Assembly (NCBI GenBank): GCA_958295665.1
Contig: OY282560.1
Span: 93,720,311-93,784,310, forward strand
Reading direction: 5' to 3'
Source of the DNA: Tipula vernalis
Lineage: Eukaryota > Arthropoda > Insecta > Diptera > Tipulidae
DNA: 64,000 bases
A program made the translations under genes and the position numbers. The notes under the pieces are model-generated. The model saw nothing but the letters and a program-made list of their open reading frames with translations, did no database searches and was not told the DNA's origin. Of this stretch, positions 33,536-45,797 are shown piece after piece (position 1 is the first letter of the stretch; each line of letters begins with the position of its first letter).

Positions 33536-36061
33536 TTTATTTGAGTAATTTATGAGTAATAATTTTACAGTACAACCTCGATTATCTCTATAACGATTAC
33601 AGAGAGGATATGTGCTCTCATATAATTTTCTGTTCAGATTAGTGTCCTCCATCACCTCCCGAATTTATAAAAATTAAAATCCAATCAAAATCTCGCGCGC
33701 GCGATTTATTGTCCAAAATAATTAAATTAATAACACAAACAAAATGAAATTAAACTAAATTTAATTTGATGAGAAAGACAAAAATACGCTTTTCTCCATC
33801 ATGCGTCACTCTCCAATAAAAAAAAAATAAAAAATTAAATATTTGTACTAAGAACTATGCGAAGCTATCCGTAAAGGGCCCACGCACTCAGGTTTTCCCT
33901 AAATATTTGTCTACGTTCCATTTAATTTTTCACTCGTTATGACTTTCATTATAGCCTATGTTCCTATGTTTTTGTTTGTTAAAGGTCGCGAGTAAGTCAT
34001 TTTGATAATGATGGGCTAAAGATGTGTTCAAGCTCTTATGAAGCTGTCAACGTGTCTAGACAAAATATAAAGTCGTCAAATAATTCACCTGCCTCCCCTC
34101 CATTCAATATTGTTTCAGTTGACTGTGTTACAAAATTCTAATAAATTTATTCATTTTATCGTAATATTATCGAACTAAGTACGTGTTAGTTTTACATATT
34201 CACCTTTGTGAGAAATTTTTCGAAATCAAACTTTCCATTTAAACTTTCAAGACTTAAAGTCAAACAATAATAAAACAACGAAACTTTTCAAAAAAGCACA
34301 AAAATCAATGAACCATAAGGATCTAAAAAAATTGATTCTTCTGCGTAATTTTTATCTGCAATATGCGATGCGAGGACGAGTAAATATTTTTTTTTTGGGC
34401 TTTCGCTGTTATCAAAATTTATCTATTTTATCATGTTGATTTTATTTATGGTCAACCAGCTCGTTAATATGTACATACACCGACAATGTGTAGATACACA
34501 TCGCAATGAAAGTATGGTCATGGTTTTTGGTTCATTTCATTAATATATGGATTCATATGTTTAAGAATTTAGCCAAAGCATATTATCGAGAGAACGTAAA
34601 AATTGTCGGATAAACACAACGGGCCCTTATTTTTTTAACTCTTAATTTATATGCTATACATGTTTGAAAGAATGTGTGCTGTACCGATTTTCGTTTTATA
34701 CGAAAGGATATTACCCTTAGAAATAATATTGGTTTGTATATATGTATGGTACACGGTGAACCCTAAAAATTCAGTTTCCGCCTTTTTATTAATTAACGAA
34801 AACTCGTTTGTCTAAACAATATGTACGTAGAATAGCAGCAGTAATAAACGCTCTTACTGTATATTTAGGCAAAAAGGCTTGGCATAGAATTGTAAGGATA
34901 TTTAGAAAGACGATTATCATCTTTTACGAAAAATGAAATTAAAAGCAAATTACGAATAAAAGAAAAACAGCATCCTTACCAAGAGATTTTGCGCTTTTCT
35001 TTTTTGTATAAATAAATTGAAACAAATCTAATATTCTAACCCATGTTAAGAATTTTAATTTAAGTTTGAGTTCGTTGGAGAATTTTTAATATGCGCCGGA
35101 AAATATGCGAGTACTGCTTTAAAAAAAAGTTGGAGTTGGGAGGGATGGGAAATTTAGTGTTCATTGCTACATTGAAAGGTTAAGGCGTGAACATTATTGG
35201 ATCTTTCAATAAGACTACGATCCTAAACTTACAGGTTTTATTGATAAGGAATAGTAAATTGGCAAAGGATTAGTTTACTCTGCAAAAGCTATAAATCCGA
35301 TAGAAAACGAACTTCTCTTCGACGTTAGAAGGTGTGATCAAATATAGAATTGAAACAGTCTCAGCTTGGTGATATTTCATTTAGACACGATAATGATACT
35401 CCCCGCTACTGTTATGGGTGTTTTATTTCACAATGCATTTATTGAGTTTATATTTATTTAATTTGGTTTCATCTGTGAGATCAAAAAAGATTTCATTTAA
35501 TTTGGAAAAAGGCCAAAGGTCACCAAGATTGGCCTGTAAAATGAAAATGAGGGAAAAAGTTCACAGACTGTCCTGTGACTCCACTAAAAGTGGAACATAC
35601 GTGAGATTACTCATGCTGCTATAAATGTGTGGGTAGACGTAACTTACTTATGTTAACGCCGAGTATTATAACCCCGATTATTTTGTCACATGCCCACAGT
35701 CTTATTTGCACTTTTATGATTCGAAACCTCTCGATTACTTCATTTTTGTGTGCAAATGGAGAGTATTTACCAGTTGCACGAAAGATAAAAAATTGATATT
35801 ATTAATAAACTCACTTACCTGTATGATCAGCTTACTGCTAGTAAGACCGTTGCAGCTGAAACGAAAAACCCATATAATAAATTGTTGAATACAATATTTT
35901 AATTTTCTTAAAATTTAAGTTGAGTGATACAACAAAACATGAGAATAAGCACAAATTATTTAACCAAGGCACTAGGATTGTCGCACATGGACAATTTTAG
36001 TGCACAGCGTCGCTGAATCGGTACCATTTTGATTCGGAATTTCTTTATCTTCTTAGCACTA
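33536..36061. other. AT-rich intergenic, nothing recognised
   Basis: About 2.5 kb with no TE motif, RNA gene or strong repeat that I can support. ORFs at 35418 and 35706 (60-68 codons) have unremarkable composition. Confidence 0.45.
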
Positions 36062-36700
36062 ACCCAAACCTAGCCCTTAACAGCAAATTTGAATGCAGCG
36101 TGGACATACAAGGAGCTTTCGCTCTATATTACGAGGACTCTATTCCAAGACTTGCGAACGTAACATTTTTCGATTTTAAACGTACTGTAATAATATTTGC
36201 AAATTTTAAATTTTTTTTCTGGGTCTCTTGTCACTCGGACTTAATGAAGAACTGCAGGACTGCAGGGCGGATGAACTTGCTATGCCCGGTAAGACTCTCC
36301 AACTGCAATCAGAAAGGGCAAGTCTGGAGAGGCCTATTACAGCGCAAAAACTGAAATAGGGCCTAATACCCTCACCTGTATTGTAGCAAGACAAGTTTGA
36401 CCAAAGTAAGAATTTGGGGCACACTAGAACATTAATATCCGAAAGTAGGCGTGAATTAAAAACGGTGTTAAAAATGACTTCTGTAGAAGCTGTTTGGATG
36501 AGGCGGAGGAAGAGACGTTGGTCCTCTACCTTTGCCCAATACTTGGGCAAGATGGACAACCTGTCGGATCTCGAGAACCGTAAGATGCGGGACGTCTTAC
36601 GCCACATAAGTAACTCAAAATCGTTCAAGCAAGGATAAAGGGGATACATGCCGTATGGTATCACAAAGGATCGACACTGATCTACCCTAGCCTAATGGAA
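36062..36700 (+). pseudogene. Non-LTR fragment: RT trace, RNase H end, Cys/His knuckle
   Basis: VDIQGAF near 36100 resembles RT motif A of elements with DIEGAFDN. After a large deletion, WVSCHSD and LQDCRADELAMPGKTLQLQS give the end of an RNase H (normally WvpGHsg..GN..ADelAr.G). The C-terminus shows CRSCLDEAEEETLVLYLCPIL, a CxxC...C knuckle, then LSDLENRKMRDVLRHISNS and, in the 3' UTR, 'ggtatcacaaaggatcga'. This order fits RNase H-bearing non-LTR elements (I/LOA group). Frameshifts and deletions leave no functional frame. Confidence 0.7.
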
Positions 36701-37359
36701 ATGATTTTAGATCTTTATATATCTATGCTTATATTAAAAAGAGGTAAAGTTTGTAAGTTTAGATATAGGAGGTAATCTCCGAAACTACTAATCCGATTTC
36801 AAAAATGTTTTCACCAATATTTAAAATGGACATTTAAGATGGTAGGATTCCGTTAAAATATTATTTAGACGGCTTTGATCGGAAGATTTCTTTTTACTTT
36901 TGACTGTTTCGTACCTATCTATTTATGTGTATTCATAAAACCAAATAAAAATTTCTCTTCAGTTACTGCAGAGTTTCGAGATAATGATGGAGATGAACGG
37001 AAGCACATAGCTTTTTAGGTATGCTTGATAATTAGAAGAAAATTAGGAACAAACCAAAATTCAAACGCTCGCAGTGACTCGCTTGCCTAAATATAAGAAC
37101 CATCGCAGGCCAGCGCTAGGGAAACTAGCTGTGAAAGCTCCGAGCGGCTTGTTAGCCTTAGATAGCATGTCTCAGATGCATGTTCAAGGGAATCTAGCGC
37201 CGAACGTTTCCAGCGTAATAGCATAATAGGCGCAGAAAGACAACGGATATCTACGATTAGAGCGCGTAATCGAATTATTGCTCCCGGGAACAGATCAGCT
37301 TTTAATTATATCCATATATAGTTTATGGTCAGCAAAACACTGTAAAATTGGACAAATGA
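36701..37359. other. Mostly unassigned; one dispersed-repeat-like stretch
   Basis: 'ggtaatctccgaaactac' followed by 'taatccgatttcaaaaat' near 36770-36815 resembles a repeat phrase common in insect genomes, as I recall. 37075-37280 is GC-richer with no motif. Confidence 0.3.
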
Positions 37360-37826
37360 ACAAAACTTGCCCTGAGTGCTTTGTTAAAAAATGGAGTGAT
37401 GAAGCAAACGGTTACGTGTTGTGCTAAAGGCAAAGTGGTTCTCCCTAATATACAGGAACCACCACAACCAATAAAATATCTTTTGTCAGGCAGTCATCCA
37501 TTATCTGCGCTTTTTAAAAAAACCATACGCAGGTATAACACACCGTTTCAGATGGCGTCATTCGGTGTTAAACAATTCGCAAAGGTAACTTTCTGCCTAC
37601 ACATAAGGTAGAAGGACAGGTATATCATTTGATTGGTACTCTCCTCCCACCTTCAGGTGAAAGTCCCCAGTTTCTAAAGATTTATTTCACATCTGATGCC
37701 GATCAACAATCGTTGCGATCTAATATTGCTTGCTATAATATACCATATACATACATTCACAGTTTCAAATACAACTTAGAGCATACATTTTCATCGGACA
37801 ATTTAAAATTAATAATTAACCGATGA
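37360..37826 (+). pseudogene. Helitron Rep/Helicase, N-terminal block
   Basis: Two frames joined by one frameshift near 37580 read CCAKGKVVLPNIQEPPQPIK, SGSHPLSALFKKTIRRYNTP, FQMASFGVKQFAK, then GNFLPTHKVEGQVYHLIGTL and PSGESPQFLKIYFTSDADQQ. This is the start of the Helitron_like_N region seen in animal Helitrons. The following part is absent; the next Helitron sequence appears at 41375, so the element is split or deleted between. Helitrons move by rolling-circle replication using this protein. Confidence 0.85.
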
Positions 37827-38136
37827 TCGCACATCCCAACATCAACATCAAGGAAGATACAATTCACCTACAGTAACGAATTTTCAGTCTTATTATGAAT
37901 GTGAATTTCTTCCTAAACTTTCCTAAAATCACAAAAACAACAAATTGTGAGAATATATGAGTAAAACTACGCATTAACGAATAAAACTTTTGTATTGATA
38001 CGTCTAAATATTATCATGTAATATTTTTTTCAATATTCCATTATTAATTTCTGTATGATAATTTATGTTGATAAAAATACCAATGTTCAATACCATACGT
38101 CCAATTTCCGAAAGTTTTTTGATGCTTAGAAAAACC

Positions 38137-38339
38137 GGCCAAAAATACTAAGTATATTTTTGAGTAACTGTGAATGTAAACTAACAGAAAAACATCATCA
38201 TTTGAAAAGTTATAGAGAATAAGGGTATTTAGTATAACAGAATCTCACTAAGGTGAGTCTCTATAACTTTTCAAATGATGATGTTTTTCTGTTAGTTTAC
38301 ATTCACAGTTACTCAAAAATATATCTAGTATTTTTGGCC
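38137..38339. repeat. Long hairpin, 82-bp arms, 39-base loop
   Basis: Arms at 38137-38218 and 38258-38339 are reverse complements with two mismatches. Weaker complementarity continues outward for about 30 bp ('ttccgaaagtt' against 'aactttgaaaa'-type sequence). It could be a MITE/foldback element or a hairpin RNA source. It lies in the DNA that separates the two Helitron blocks. Confidence 0.9.
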
Positions 38340-38479
38340 AATTTTTCAAAGTTGCGGAAAATGCTTGGGAAATTTAAGTAAGACATAAACGGAAACCGTA
38401 ATATGATTTTGTTATACTAAACACATAACTTTTGAAATCAGCGAGCGGAATTTAAACATTTACCTTACTTGGTAAAGTG

Positions 38480-38766
38480 AGGCAATTTGTACCCTGCCGA
38501 GTGAGTTTGTCTACCCTTTCATTCTTTGCAACGCTGAAGTGCCTTACCATCTACGTTAAGTGGATGTTGAACTGATCTGCCGTCTCGTTAAGAAATGAAA
38601 GACTGCTCTTGCCCGTAAAAATGCGAAAATCCCTTACAGATACTACATTATTCCTCAACCAATCCTCGGCCTCAAATATCGCAGTTAATTCATTCTGAAA
38701 AATGCTGCAATAATCGGGTAGACGAAACGGGAGGGTCACATTTAGTTTCTCACAGAAACACCACAA
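38480..38766 (-). pseudogene. Non-LTR RNase H fragment, minus strand
   Basis: The 71-codon frame reads LPFRLPDYCSIFQNELTAIF and EAEDWLRNNVVSVRDFRIFT, matching RNase H of RNase H-bearing non-LTR elements around the catalytic Glu. The next catalytic Asp position reads FTGKSS rather than DSqa. After the stop, the same region continues HFSVAKNERVDKLTRQGTNC, the H..v..NErAD.LAR.Gt end. No RT is visible at higher coordinates. Confidence 0.7.
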
Positions 38767-39284
38767 CCAACCCTACTATCCTTTTTCAAACAACATCTCT
38801 TCACTAAGTCAGTCCTCTCTGGAGGAAATATCAGTACGAAACCTTTCCTCGAAAGATGGTAATGAAATCAAGTAATCGGTGATACCAAGGATATCTCTAT
38901 TACACAAAAAAGATGAGTGTCCTGTATTACTACAGGTCCACATAGAAATGGATTTGATCCTTAATACCTGAGTGGTTGTTTTCCTGAGTGCACCACTGAT
39001 ACACAGGGTGAAAGTTCTCTAAATTTTCATCAGCAACTTTTGGTTAGACTTACTATTTAAGGCTGGCCACCAAACAACAATCAGATATTTCGCTTGATTT
39101 TTATTTATTATTCAAATGATGATGTTCTCATTTTAGGAAAGTCTAGGTTTGGGCTCATTTTAGGCCATATTCATTTTATAAACTATGTAATTCGAATCGC
39201 GTTTTCTTCTTTATATAATGCTGACTATCGGTTAATTCGAATTAAGTATATTATAATCACGAACACATGCAAAGCTATTAAAAT

Positions 39285-39333
39285 TTAGGAAAAACTTCAC
39301 ACATTTGGGCGTAGACGTGAAGTTTTTCCTAAA
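39285..39333. repeat. Short hairpin, 16-bp perfect arms
   Basis: 'tttaggaaaaacttca' at 39285-39300 is the exact reverse complement of 39318-39333, with a 17-base loop. A T-tract and another 'aggataaacttcacg' follow, so the motif recurs locally. Confidence 0.8.
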
Positions 39334-40628
39334 CGATCCCTTTTTTTTTTTTTTAGGATATTTTAGGATAAACTTCACGCGAATGTCTTATTAGTCGACT
39401 AAGACAAGGGACCTAGGGGTAAAGTGATTCATGGTAAAGATGGCCACCTCGCGATGGGCGTTCGTTAACCACAATTCGTACTATTAATGTAAAAATTACT
39501 ATATTTACGAAACAAACCAAATTTAGGAAAAAATTCATAAACATTTGTGCGTTAATAGTACGAATCATAGTTCATAAACTAAAAAATGGTTTAGTTTATT
39601 GAGCTATAGATATAATACATTCACATGTTGTTCGCGTATTAGTGCAACTTGCATGATTTTATTAAAAAACTACATTTATGAACAATTCATAATATTTATG
39701 AATAAGATGAATGCGAAAATATATGTTAAATACTCATTGTTCGTTATATTAACGAACGTGACACCACAATATATGAATATTATAATTCGAATTTTAAATG
39801 TTTGTGTGGGTGGCTGCGTATGTTTGAAGAAATCCTACTTTTATGACATCGTCAATCAATTTTCGTTTGTCATTTCCACCTCCGGAACAGAAAGTGCTAC
39901 TGAAGTGAAATGCCAAAATATGCCTTATATACACACACGTCAGATATTAGAGATTTTCCATTTTCCAAGTAAAAGAAATCGAAAAAAAAATCTAGTAGAC
40001 ATAACATTTCAGCAACCGTCTTTTTTCAATTTGATTTTGATGAAAATGTTCATAAATAATACAATTAAATTGTAAATTTCACGTTTTTTTCCACGTAATA
40101 TTGATAAATTCCTTCATAAGAGTACATAAGAGCTCCATTGCATTTCTAATTATGCGAAAAGATCAAGTTTCATCATTACGTAATGTATATGAATTTGTTC
40201 GTACTATTAATTATTGGACGAATCTATTCATAGCATCTATGAAAATAAAGTAAAGTTGAATAATATTCGGAACAACGAAAGTAAATTAATTGCTTTCGCT
40301 TCTTTATTAACAATTGCGTGCTTGAAAAGAACAACTGTAATAATTTACATTGAAAAATTTTTAATGTAACAAATTTTTGTATGCTGAAAACAGGTAAATA
40401 TGATATTTTTTTCCAGTGGTGTACAAGTGTTTTCGTTTTGCACGTATTCTTATTAGAAAAGAGCCAATATTCATTCGGTGAAATTAAATTAAGAACACTT
40501 TTCTGTGGAAAAAAAATAAATTTAAATTAATTATGTGAATCTACAGGACTAAATTTTAATGTGTTAACTATACTACAGCATTATTATAGTTGCTAGCAAG
40601 AAAATGTCGTACCTATATCGATTCAAAT

Positions 40629-40763
40629 ATGATCATGGTTGACGATTCGGAATTCGATCCATCTTTTACGGTATCAACCATTCCAAATTTTGCCGCTCCT
40701 GTAAATCAAAATGTATCAGCAGCACAAGAAGGAGGCCATAGATTAAAATCGTTTTTGCAGTAG
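40629..40763 (+). other. 44-codon ORF, acidic start, unknown
   Basis: MIMVDDSEFDPSFTVSTIPN begins a short frame with coding-like composition, ending LKSFLQ then TAG. It is unlike the surrounding AT-rich DNA, but the length is too short to assign. It could be the N-terminus or first exon of an unrecognised transposase, or chance. Confidence 0.25.
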
Positions 40764-41374
40764 TGCAATCAAACTTACAAAATTTTAAGTTTTTTATTTC
40801 TCTACAATTGGGTGTATAGATTTTATGCATTTATTCATCAATCTACCCAAAAAATTACATTCTTTCTATGAACCAAACATAAATATTATGTAGTTTTGTG
40901 TATTAATTATCGTTCCTACACATTATGAATTATTTTCAGTATATTTATGAAAATAATCATCATATTTGTGAATTAATCATAACTGGTGAGTATTCCATTC
41001 TTCCTATACACGAATAATTTCGTAAATACAAATAATGAATTTCTAAACTTATATGTATGAATTTATTCATTAATATTATGATAAATTTCGTAGAATCTTT
41101 AATTTTTTACGTTAATAATAAGAAGTTGTTCATCCAAAAACGCTTTTAACTGCTTTAAAATAATAACATTTTTCGTATCTTATATGAATCAATTCATAAA
41201 TACTACCACGTAATTAATTAAGATTAAAATAAAAAAATTTGTGTGTTTCACTATATTAACGTATGATTTTCTTACTATTAACGAAGGGTCGTATCGGCTC
41301 AGTTTTAACGAATTATTCTTACTTTTAATGCAGTTTTTGTCTACATTGATGTAGGATTTTTTTCAGTGTGCATA

Positions 41375-42720
41375 CGATCCTGCGCAATACCCATTAATGC
41401 TTGTAAAAGGCGAGGAATAAAACTGTTTCATGTGTGCAGTTTTAGGCGTATATAGGATGATGATCATGATGTGTCGATGTGATGGCTAAAATAATATCAG
41501 AAAACATTAATACTAAATTACATATGTCAAAATCAACAACAACTGAGAGCTGACGGCTATACATGTACGAGATGCTAACAATCAGGATGCTAATGCGAAC
41601 CCTGCAAATATTGGACAACACGTCAAAAATTACGTCCAAAACTACGGGAGACTCGATTTATTTGTGACATTAACTTACAATTCGGAATGGCCAGAGATTA
41701 TGGAAAGCCAAAGATAAGAAAATTATCAAGTTATTCACAAAATACGAGATATTTGGTAAAGTCAAATGCCATATGCTCAGTGTTGAGTGGCATAAACGCG
41801 GATTACCACATTGCCATGTGTTGTTTTGGTTGAAAAGCAAAATACAACCAGATGAAATTGACAGTGTAATAGTTGCTGAATTACCGTATAAACCATGTAT
41901 GAAAACGATATTTGTTCAAAAAAATACCCTCGGCATTTCGTCAACGACACCCAGACCGGAGAGGATGGGTATCCAGTATATCGTCGCCGGGACGCTTAAA
42001 ATGGAAGAACGTGTCGATCATTTAACGCCCACATTAGCTTAGAATACTAATAAAGGATCGGACCAAGCTACTTTCAGTGTCAGAAATCCGCATTACGAGG
42101 TGGAAAACTATTTAAATGGTCAGTACATAATTACATCAGAATCTGTCTGGAGAATATTAGATTTTCCGATCCACGACCGGTATCCGATTGTCTCACATTT
42201 GGCCGTACACTTAAAAACTGTCAAAGGGAGTACTTCACGGAAGGAACATACCAACAAGTTGCCCAAAAAACTGTCAAAGGGAGTACTTCACGGAAGGAAC
42301 ATACCAACAAGTTGCCCAAAAAACTGTCAAAGGGAGTACTTCACGGCAGGAACATACCAACAAGTTGACCAAAACCTCCGAAAATACACACTTTTACCTT
42401 TTTTCGAGCTCTGCAACACTGACGAATTTACAAAAACTCTATTGTACCACGAAATCCCAACCAATAATGGCTAATAACAAATTTTCAAGAAGAAGATGCG
42501 GTCAAAACGTAGATGGGCATCCAGGCATAAAGCTGCTTTGGATAGAATATATGATGTACATCCTTCTCAATATAAGTGTTTTTATCTCAGAACGTTACTG
42601 CATCACGTACGTGGTTCAACCTCATACGAGAGAGTTGTTTGTAGTCATTCTAATATTTTGTCAGCAATTTCAACCACTAAAATTATGGGACAACTTTAAA
42701 CCAGATTTTTTGTGAAGACA
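41375..42720 (+). pseudogene. Helitron Rep domain (HUH) and following region, broken
   Basis: Pieces in changing frames read AYDPAQYPLMLVKGEE, NVVDYV-like QHVKNYVQNYGRLDLFVTLT (41610-41690), then MLSVEWHKRGLPHCHVLFWL (41773), with the PHCH two-histidine HUH metal site of the rolling-circle nuclease. It continues with DEIDSVIVAELPYKP, KKYPRHFVNDTQTGEDGYP in another frame, ENYLNGQYIITSESVWRILD and FPIHDRYPIVSHLAVHLK. After the 53-bp triplication come LRKYTLLPFFELCNTDEFTK and LDRIYDVHPSQYKCFYLRTL LHHVRG. These are the usual Helitron motifs in order. Many frameshifts inactivate it. Confidence 0.9.
42215..42373 (+). repeat. 53-bp tandem triplication inside the Helitron frame
   Basis: 'aaactgtcaaagggagtac' starts at 42215, 42268 and 42321, an exact 53-bp period with only two base differences. 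The unit encodes NCQREYFTEGTYQQVAQ. Because 53 is not a multiple of three, each extra copy shifts the frame. Confidence 0.97.
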
Positions 42721-43430
42721 TCAGGCACAGAATTCGACAGAAAAATCAGGATTTTACTTTGCCTTTCAATGACAATATGTAAAACAAAGGTTTGATACAA
42801 ATAGTTCATAAGGCAAAAGTTTAAGTAATTTCAGATTACCCTCTCCGTACCCGGTACGTCAGTAGAAAGTCAGTGAGTTGATAGATTTTGTCAACGAAGA
42901 TTTTCCAAAATTAGTCACAGCTCAATTAAAGTCATTTGTGTGACGAATAATAGAGGCAAACTATTTTTTTGGACGCCCCAGGAGGCACGGGTAAGACATT
43001 CCTAACGAATTTATTACTAGCACAGGTAAGGCAATCTGGCAAAAAAACACTGTCAGTCGCTTCCATTATCAGTATATCTGGACCAACAATCCATATGTTC
43101 CATATGCAAAAATGGGCCTCTTGGCAAATTGCAGGACGCGTTATTGATAATGTGGGGCGAATGTACCATAAGTCACAGAGCCCATGTTGAAGTTGTGGAC
43201 CGAACGTTAAAGGATCTTAGAAACTCGAGCGCCATTATGGGGTTAGTTACTTTTGTGTTTGCTTTGATATCATCAAAGCATGCCTTAGATTATCTCCCTT
43301 ATGGAGTTCCATTCAAAATCTGAACTTACGGACTAAAATGAGAGCCTATCTTGGGAGTTTTCCTTCTCCAAATTTAAGCACTAACTGTGCTAAAATTGTT
43401 CTAAATCAGACACGAGTTCGGATAGTTGAA
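42721..43430 (+). pseudogene. Helitron PIF1-like helicase domain, broken
   Basis: Walker A is intact in DAPGGTGKTFLTNLLLAQVR (42969-43030). The frame continues ...SGKKTLSVASI and then breaks. In a second frame (43129-43323) the Walker B region reads MWGECTISHRAHVEVVDRTL, with the usual WDEC Asp replaced by Gly, followed by KDLRNSSAIMGLVTFVFA. Traces of LWSSIQNLNLRTKMRAYLGS follow near 43300-43370. SF1 helicase activity unwinds the donor during rolling-circle transposition. The C-terminal helicase motifs and the Helitron 3' terminus (CTRR after a hairpin) are not seen. Confidence 0.88.
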
Positions 43431-43497
43431 TTAATTAATTCATGTAATTTCTAATATGCTACCTGTGAGCATATTAGAAATTACATGAATTAATTAA
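43431..43497. repeat. Perfect hairpin, 30-bp arms
   Basis: Arms 43431-43460 and 43468-43497 are exact reverse complements around a 7-base loop (acctgtg). It lies just after the Helitron helicase remnant. Helitron 3' hairpins are shorter and GC-richer, so this is more likely a foldback insertion or a replication-derived inversion. Confidence 0.9.
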
Positions 43498-45797
43498 CTT
43501 TCAACAAAAAATTAATAAAGCAAAAATTATCGTACACAGAAATAGAACTGTGTGAATATTGTGAAGAAGAAAAATTGTAAGAGAGTTCATCTGTATTAGT
43601 ATGATTCGCTAGTACTAAACGCATAGCATATTCTGTATATATAGAATGTAAATTGTGGTATAATCAGTCCAGTCGTCGCGGCCTGGTGAGAAGATTGATT
43701 TTTTCATAATCATAAGCTCATCAGTTCGAAATTGGATTGAATTCTCTTACAATCTTCGGAACATATTAAAATCATAGAAGTATTATACCCAATTTAGATG
43801 AGTATTATAAAGTATTAGAATTTTTCTACGAAACAAGAACATAAAAATTTGAATAAATATTTACCATATATATATGTATGTATATGAATACAAATTTAAA
43901 ATCTTGCCACATAAAATGTGCCAATATTTACTTGGACAATTTATCAACCGAAAACCAACTGTGCTTTTATGGAGCACAAACCATTTTTTTTTGGCTTGTT
44001 GTTGGGGGACCAGTTTGATGTTTTCAACCAAAAATGTTACAATTTTATTACATCGTTTGACAAAAAATGCTATAATAATAATAATCAGAAATCAAAAATC
44101 AGTCAAGTCGTAAATAACAACAAACCTTTTTTCGTCATAAATTTCATAATTTCCTGTACAACGGTTTAATGTGTAAATTTTCTTAAACATGAATTTAATT
44201 TCGTCTGGACAGACACTTTTCTTGGATATCAAATTGTTATTCCATCTAAATGTAAATTTATTCCCAACACAAACAAACGCAAAACCCTAGCACATCCTTG
44301 TTAAATTCTTAATTATATTTTTGTATTTTGCTTCCATTCCAATAACAATTAATTACAAACAAAATACCAAATCCAATTAACACCTGTTGATTAATAAATT
44401 AATGGAATCAACGAAAGGAAAAGCTTTACGTTTTAAATTGACCCAACAACCGGAGAGTATTTTATTAAAGTACAAAATTTATTACAGTAAACAAGGGTTA
44501 TTTAAAGCTTGTTGTTTAGTTGCCAAGTTAATGGATGCAAAAATTTTTTGTTTGTTACAAACCCACCCACTTCTAGACTACTAAGTGGCATTCGTTTAAT
44601 CGCCCATGTTCTATTGTAAAAATTTCTTTTTGTATCACAAAGTATTGTTGTTCAGAGAATCAAGTATTATGTACCCGTTTTAAAAGAGAATTAATTACAA
44701 TAAATTTCCTTTTCTTCTTGTTGCTGTTGTTGTTTAACATCCTTGAAATAAAAACTTTAAAGTTTGCATTGGTTCTCTCGTGTATACGCAGTAATAAAGA
44801 AAATGAAAATAATGTTCGTTGTAAGATTTTCGAAAAAATTTGAAACAATATTGTTCATCTTCAAGAAAAGAAAAACGAAAATAATCACAAGCATAAATCA
44901 AAAAATTGTTGGATTAGGTGGAAAAGAAAAAATGTAATCCTTTTTTGTAGGGATGCGGTCAATAATTTGTCTGCGTTCATTACACTCAAAGACGCAATGC
45001 TCAACTTATGTCATATTTCAACCAAAAACATCGATTTGTTTTAGGATGATAATTTCTACTGTTTTAAAGAAAATGTAATGGCCTTTTATGCCAACTTTAC
45101 TCTTCACTGTTTAAAGATTTGCATCTATATTTATACAAAGTTCAGCTGATGCAACAACTTCATCATAAAGACCAACTACGCTACCACCAATCTTTACTGA
45201 AGTTTTATACCTTTCATAATCAAAACCCTTTCTTCAAAATTGAAAATAGTATCCATTAATGTGGAGAATTGGATGCACTAACGTGGATAAACCTGATATG
45301 GATGTGTACCCTGTTTTTGAGAAACCAGATTTTGTAATTACCTATTTTGGAAAGACTTGTTTTTGGGAGATCAGTTTTTTAGCGATCTATTCTTTGAAGG
45401 ACCTATTTTTGACCTAATCTTTTTTAAGGAGCTTCTTTTTGAGGGACCTAATTTTGATTTTCTTTTGAGGGATCCTTCCTTAACATATATTTTGTGAGTG
45501 GCTTATTTTTGACAGATCTATCTTATTCTCGCGTCTTTCCTTTATTTGAGGTAAATGCCGCTGTAACGCGAGTAATAGATCTTTAACTCCTTTGCGTATC
45601 TCATTTCACCAATAAAAACTCCGATTTTTATACAAATTTAAAACAAATATTTTTTTTTAAAACGATTAATAAAATAATTAAATAAAAAGATTTAAAACAA
45701 TTACAATTTTCTTTTTGTGGTATCTATTTAGAATGGAATACCTCAATTGCCAGTATTTTACAATTACTAGATTTTTTTCAAAGGTAATGGAGATTCT
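43498..45797. other. AT-rich intergenic; degenerate T-rich repeat near 45340-45520
   Basis: No gene. Between 45340 and 45520, units such as 'ctttttgagggacctaat' recur at roughly 25-30 bp. Confidence 0.4.

Larger units (their letters stand above)
38767..41374. other. AT-rich DNA between the Helitron blocks; candidate non-autonomous insertions
   Basis: Words such as 'ttcgtactattaat' (about 39477, 40200; inverted near 39545) and 'attcataaatat' recur, and the stretch ends 'aggatttttttcagtgtgc' at 41354. A 16-bp-arm hairpin lies at 39285-39333. The spread of repeated motifs suggests one or more non-autonomous transposons, but I cannot set borders. The 158-codon frame at 39599-40075 shows no known motif. 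Confidence 0.3.

Noticed and set aside
36206..36664. 152-codon minus-strand ORF
   Set aside because: Shadow of the plus-strand non-LTR RNase H/knuckle segment, which has the recognisable motifs.
39599..40075. 158-codon ORF
   Set aside because: Long for the region but rich in Phe/Ile/Asn/Tyr, without motif and lying across repeated AT-rich words.
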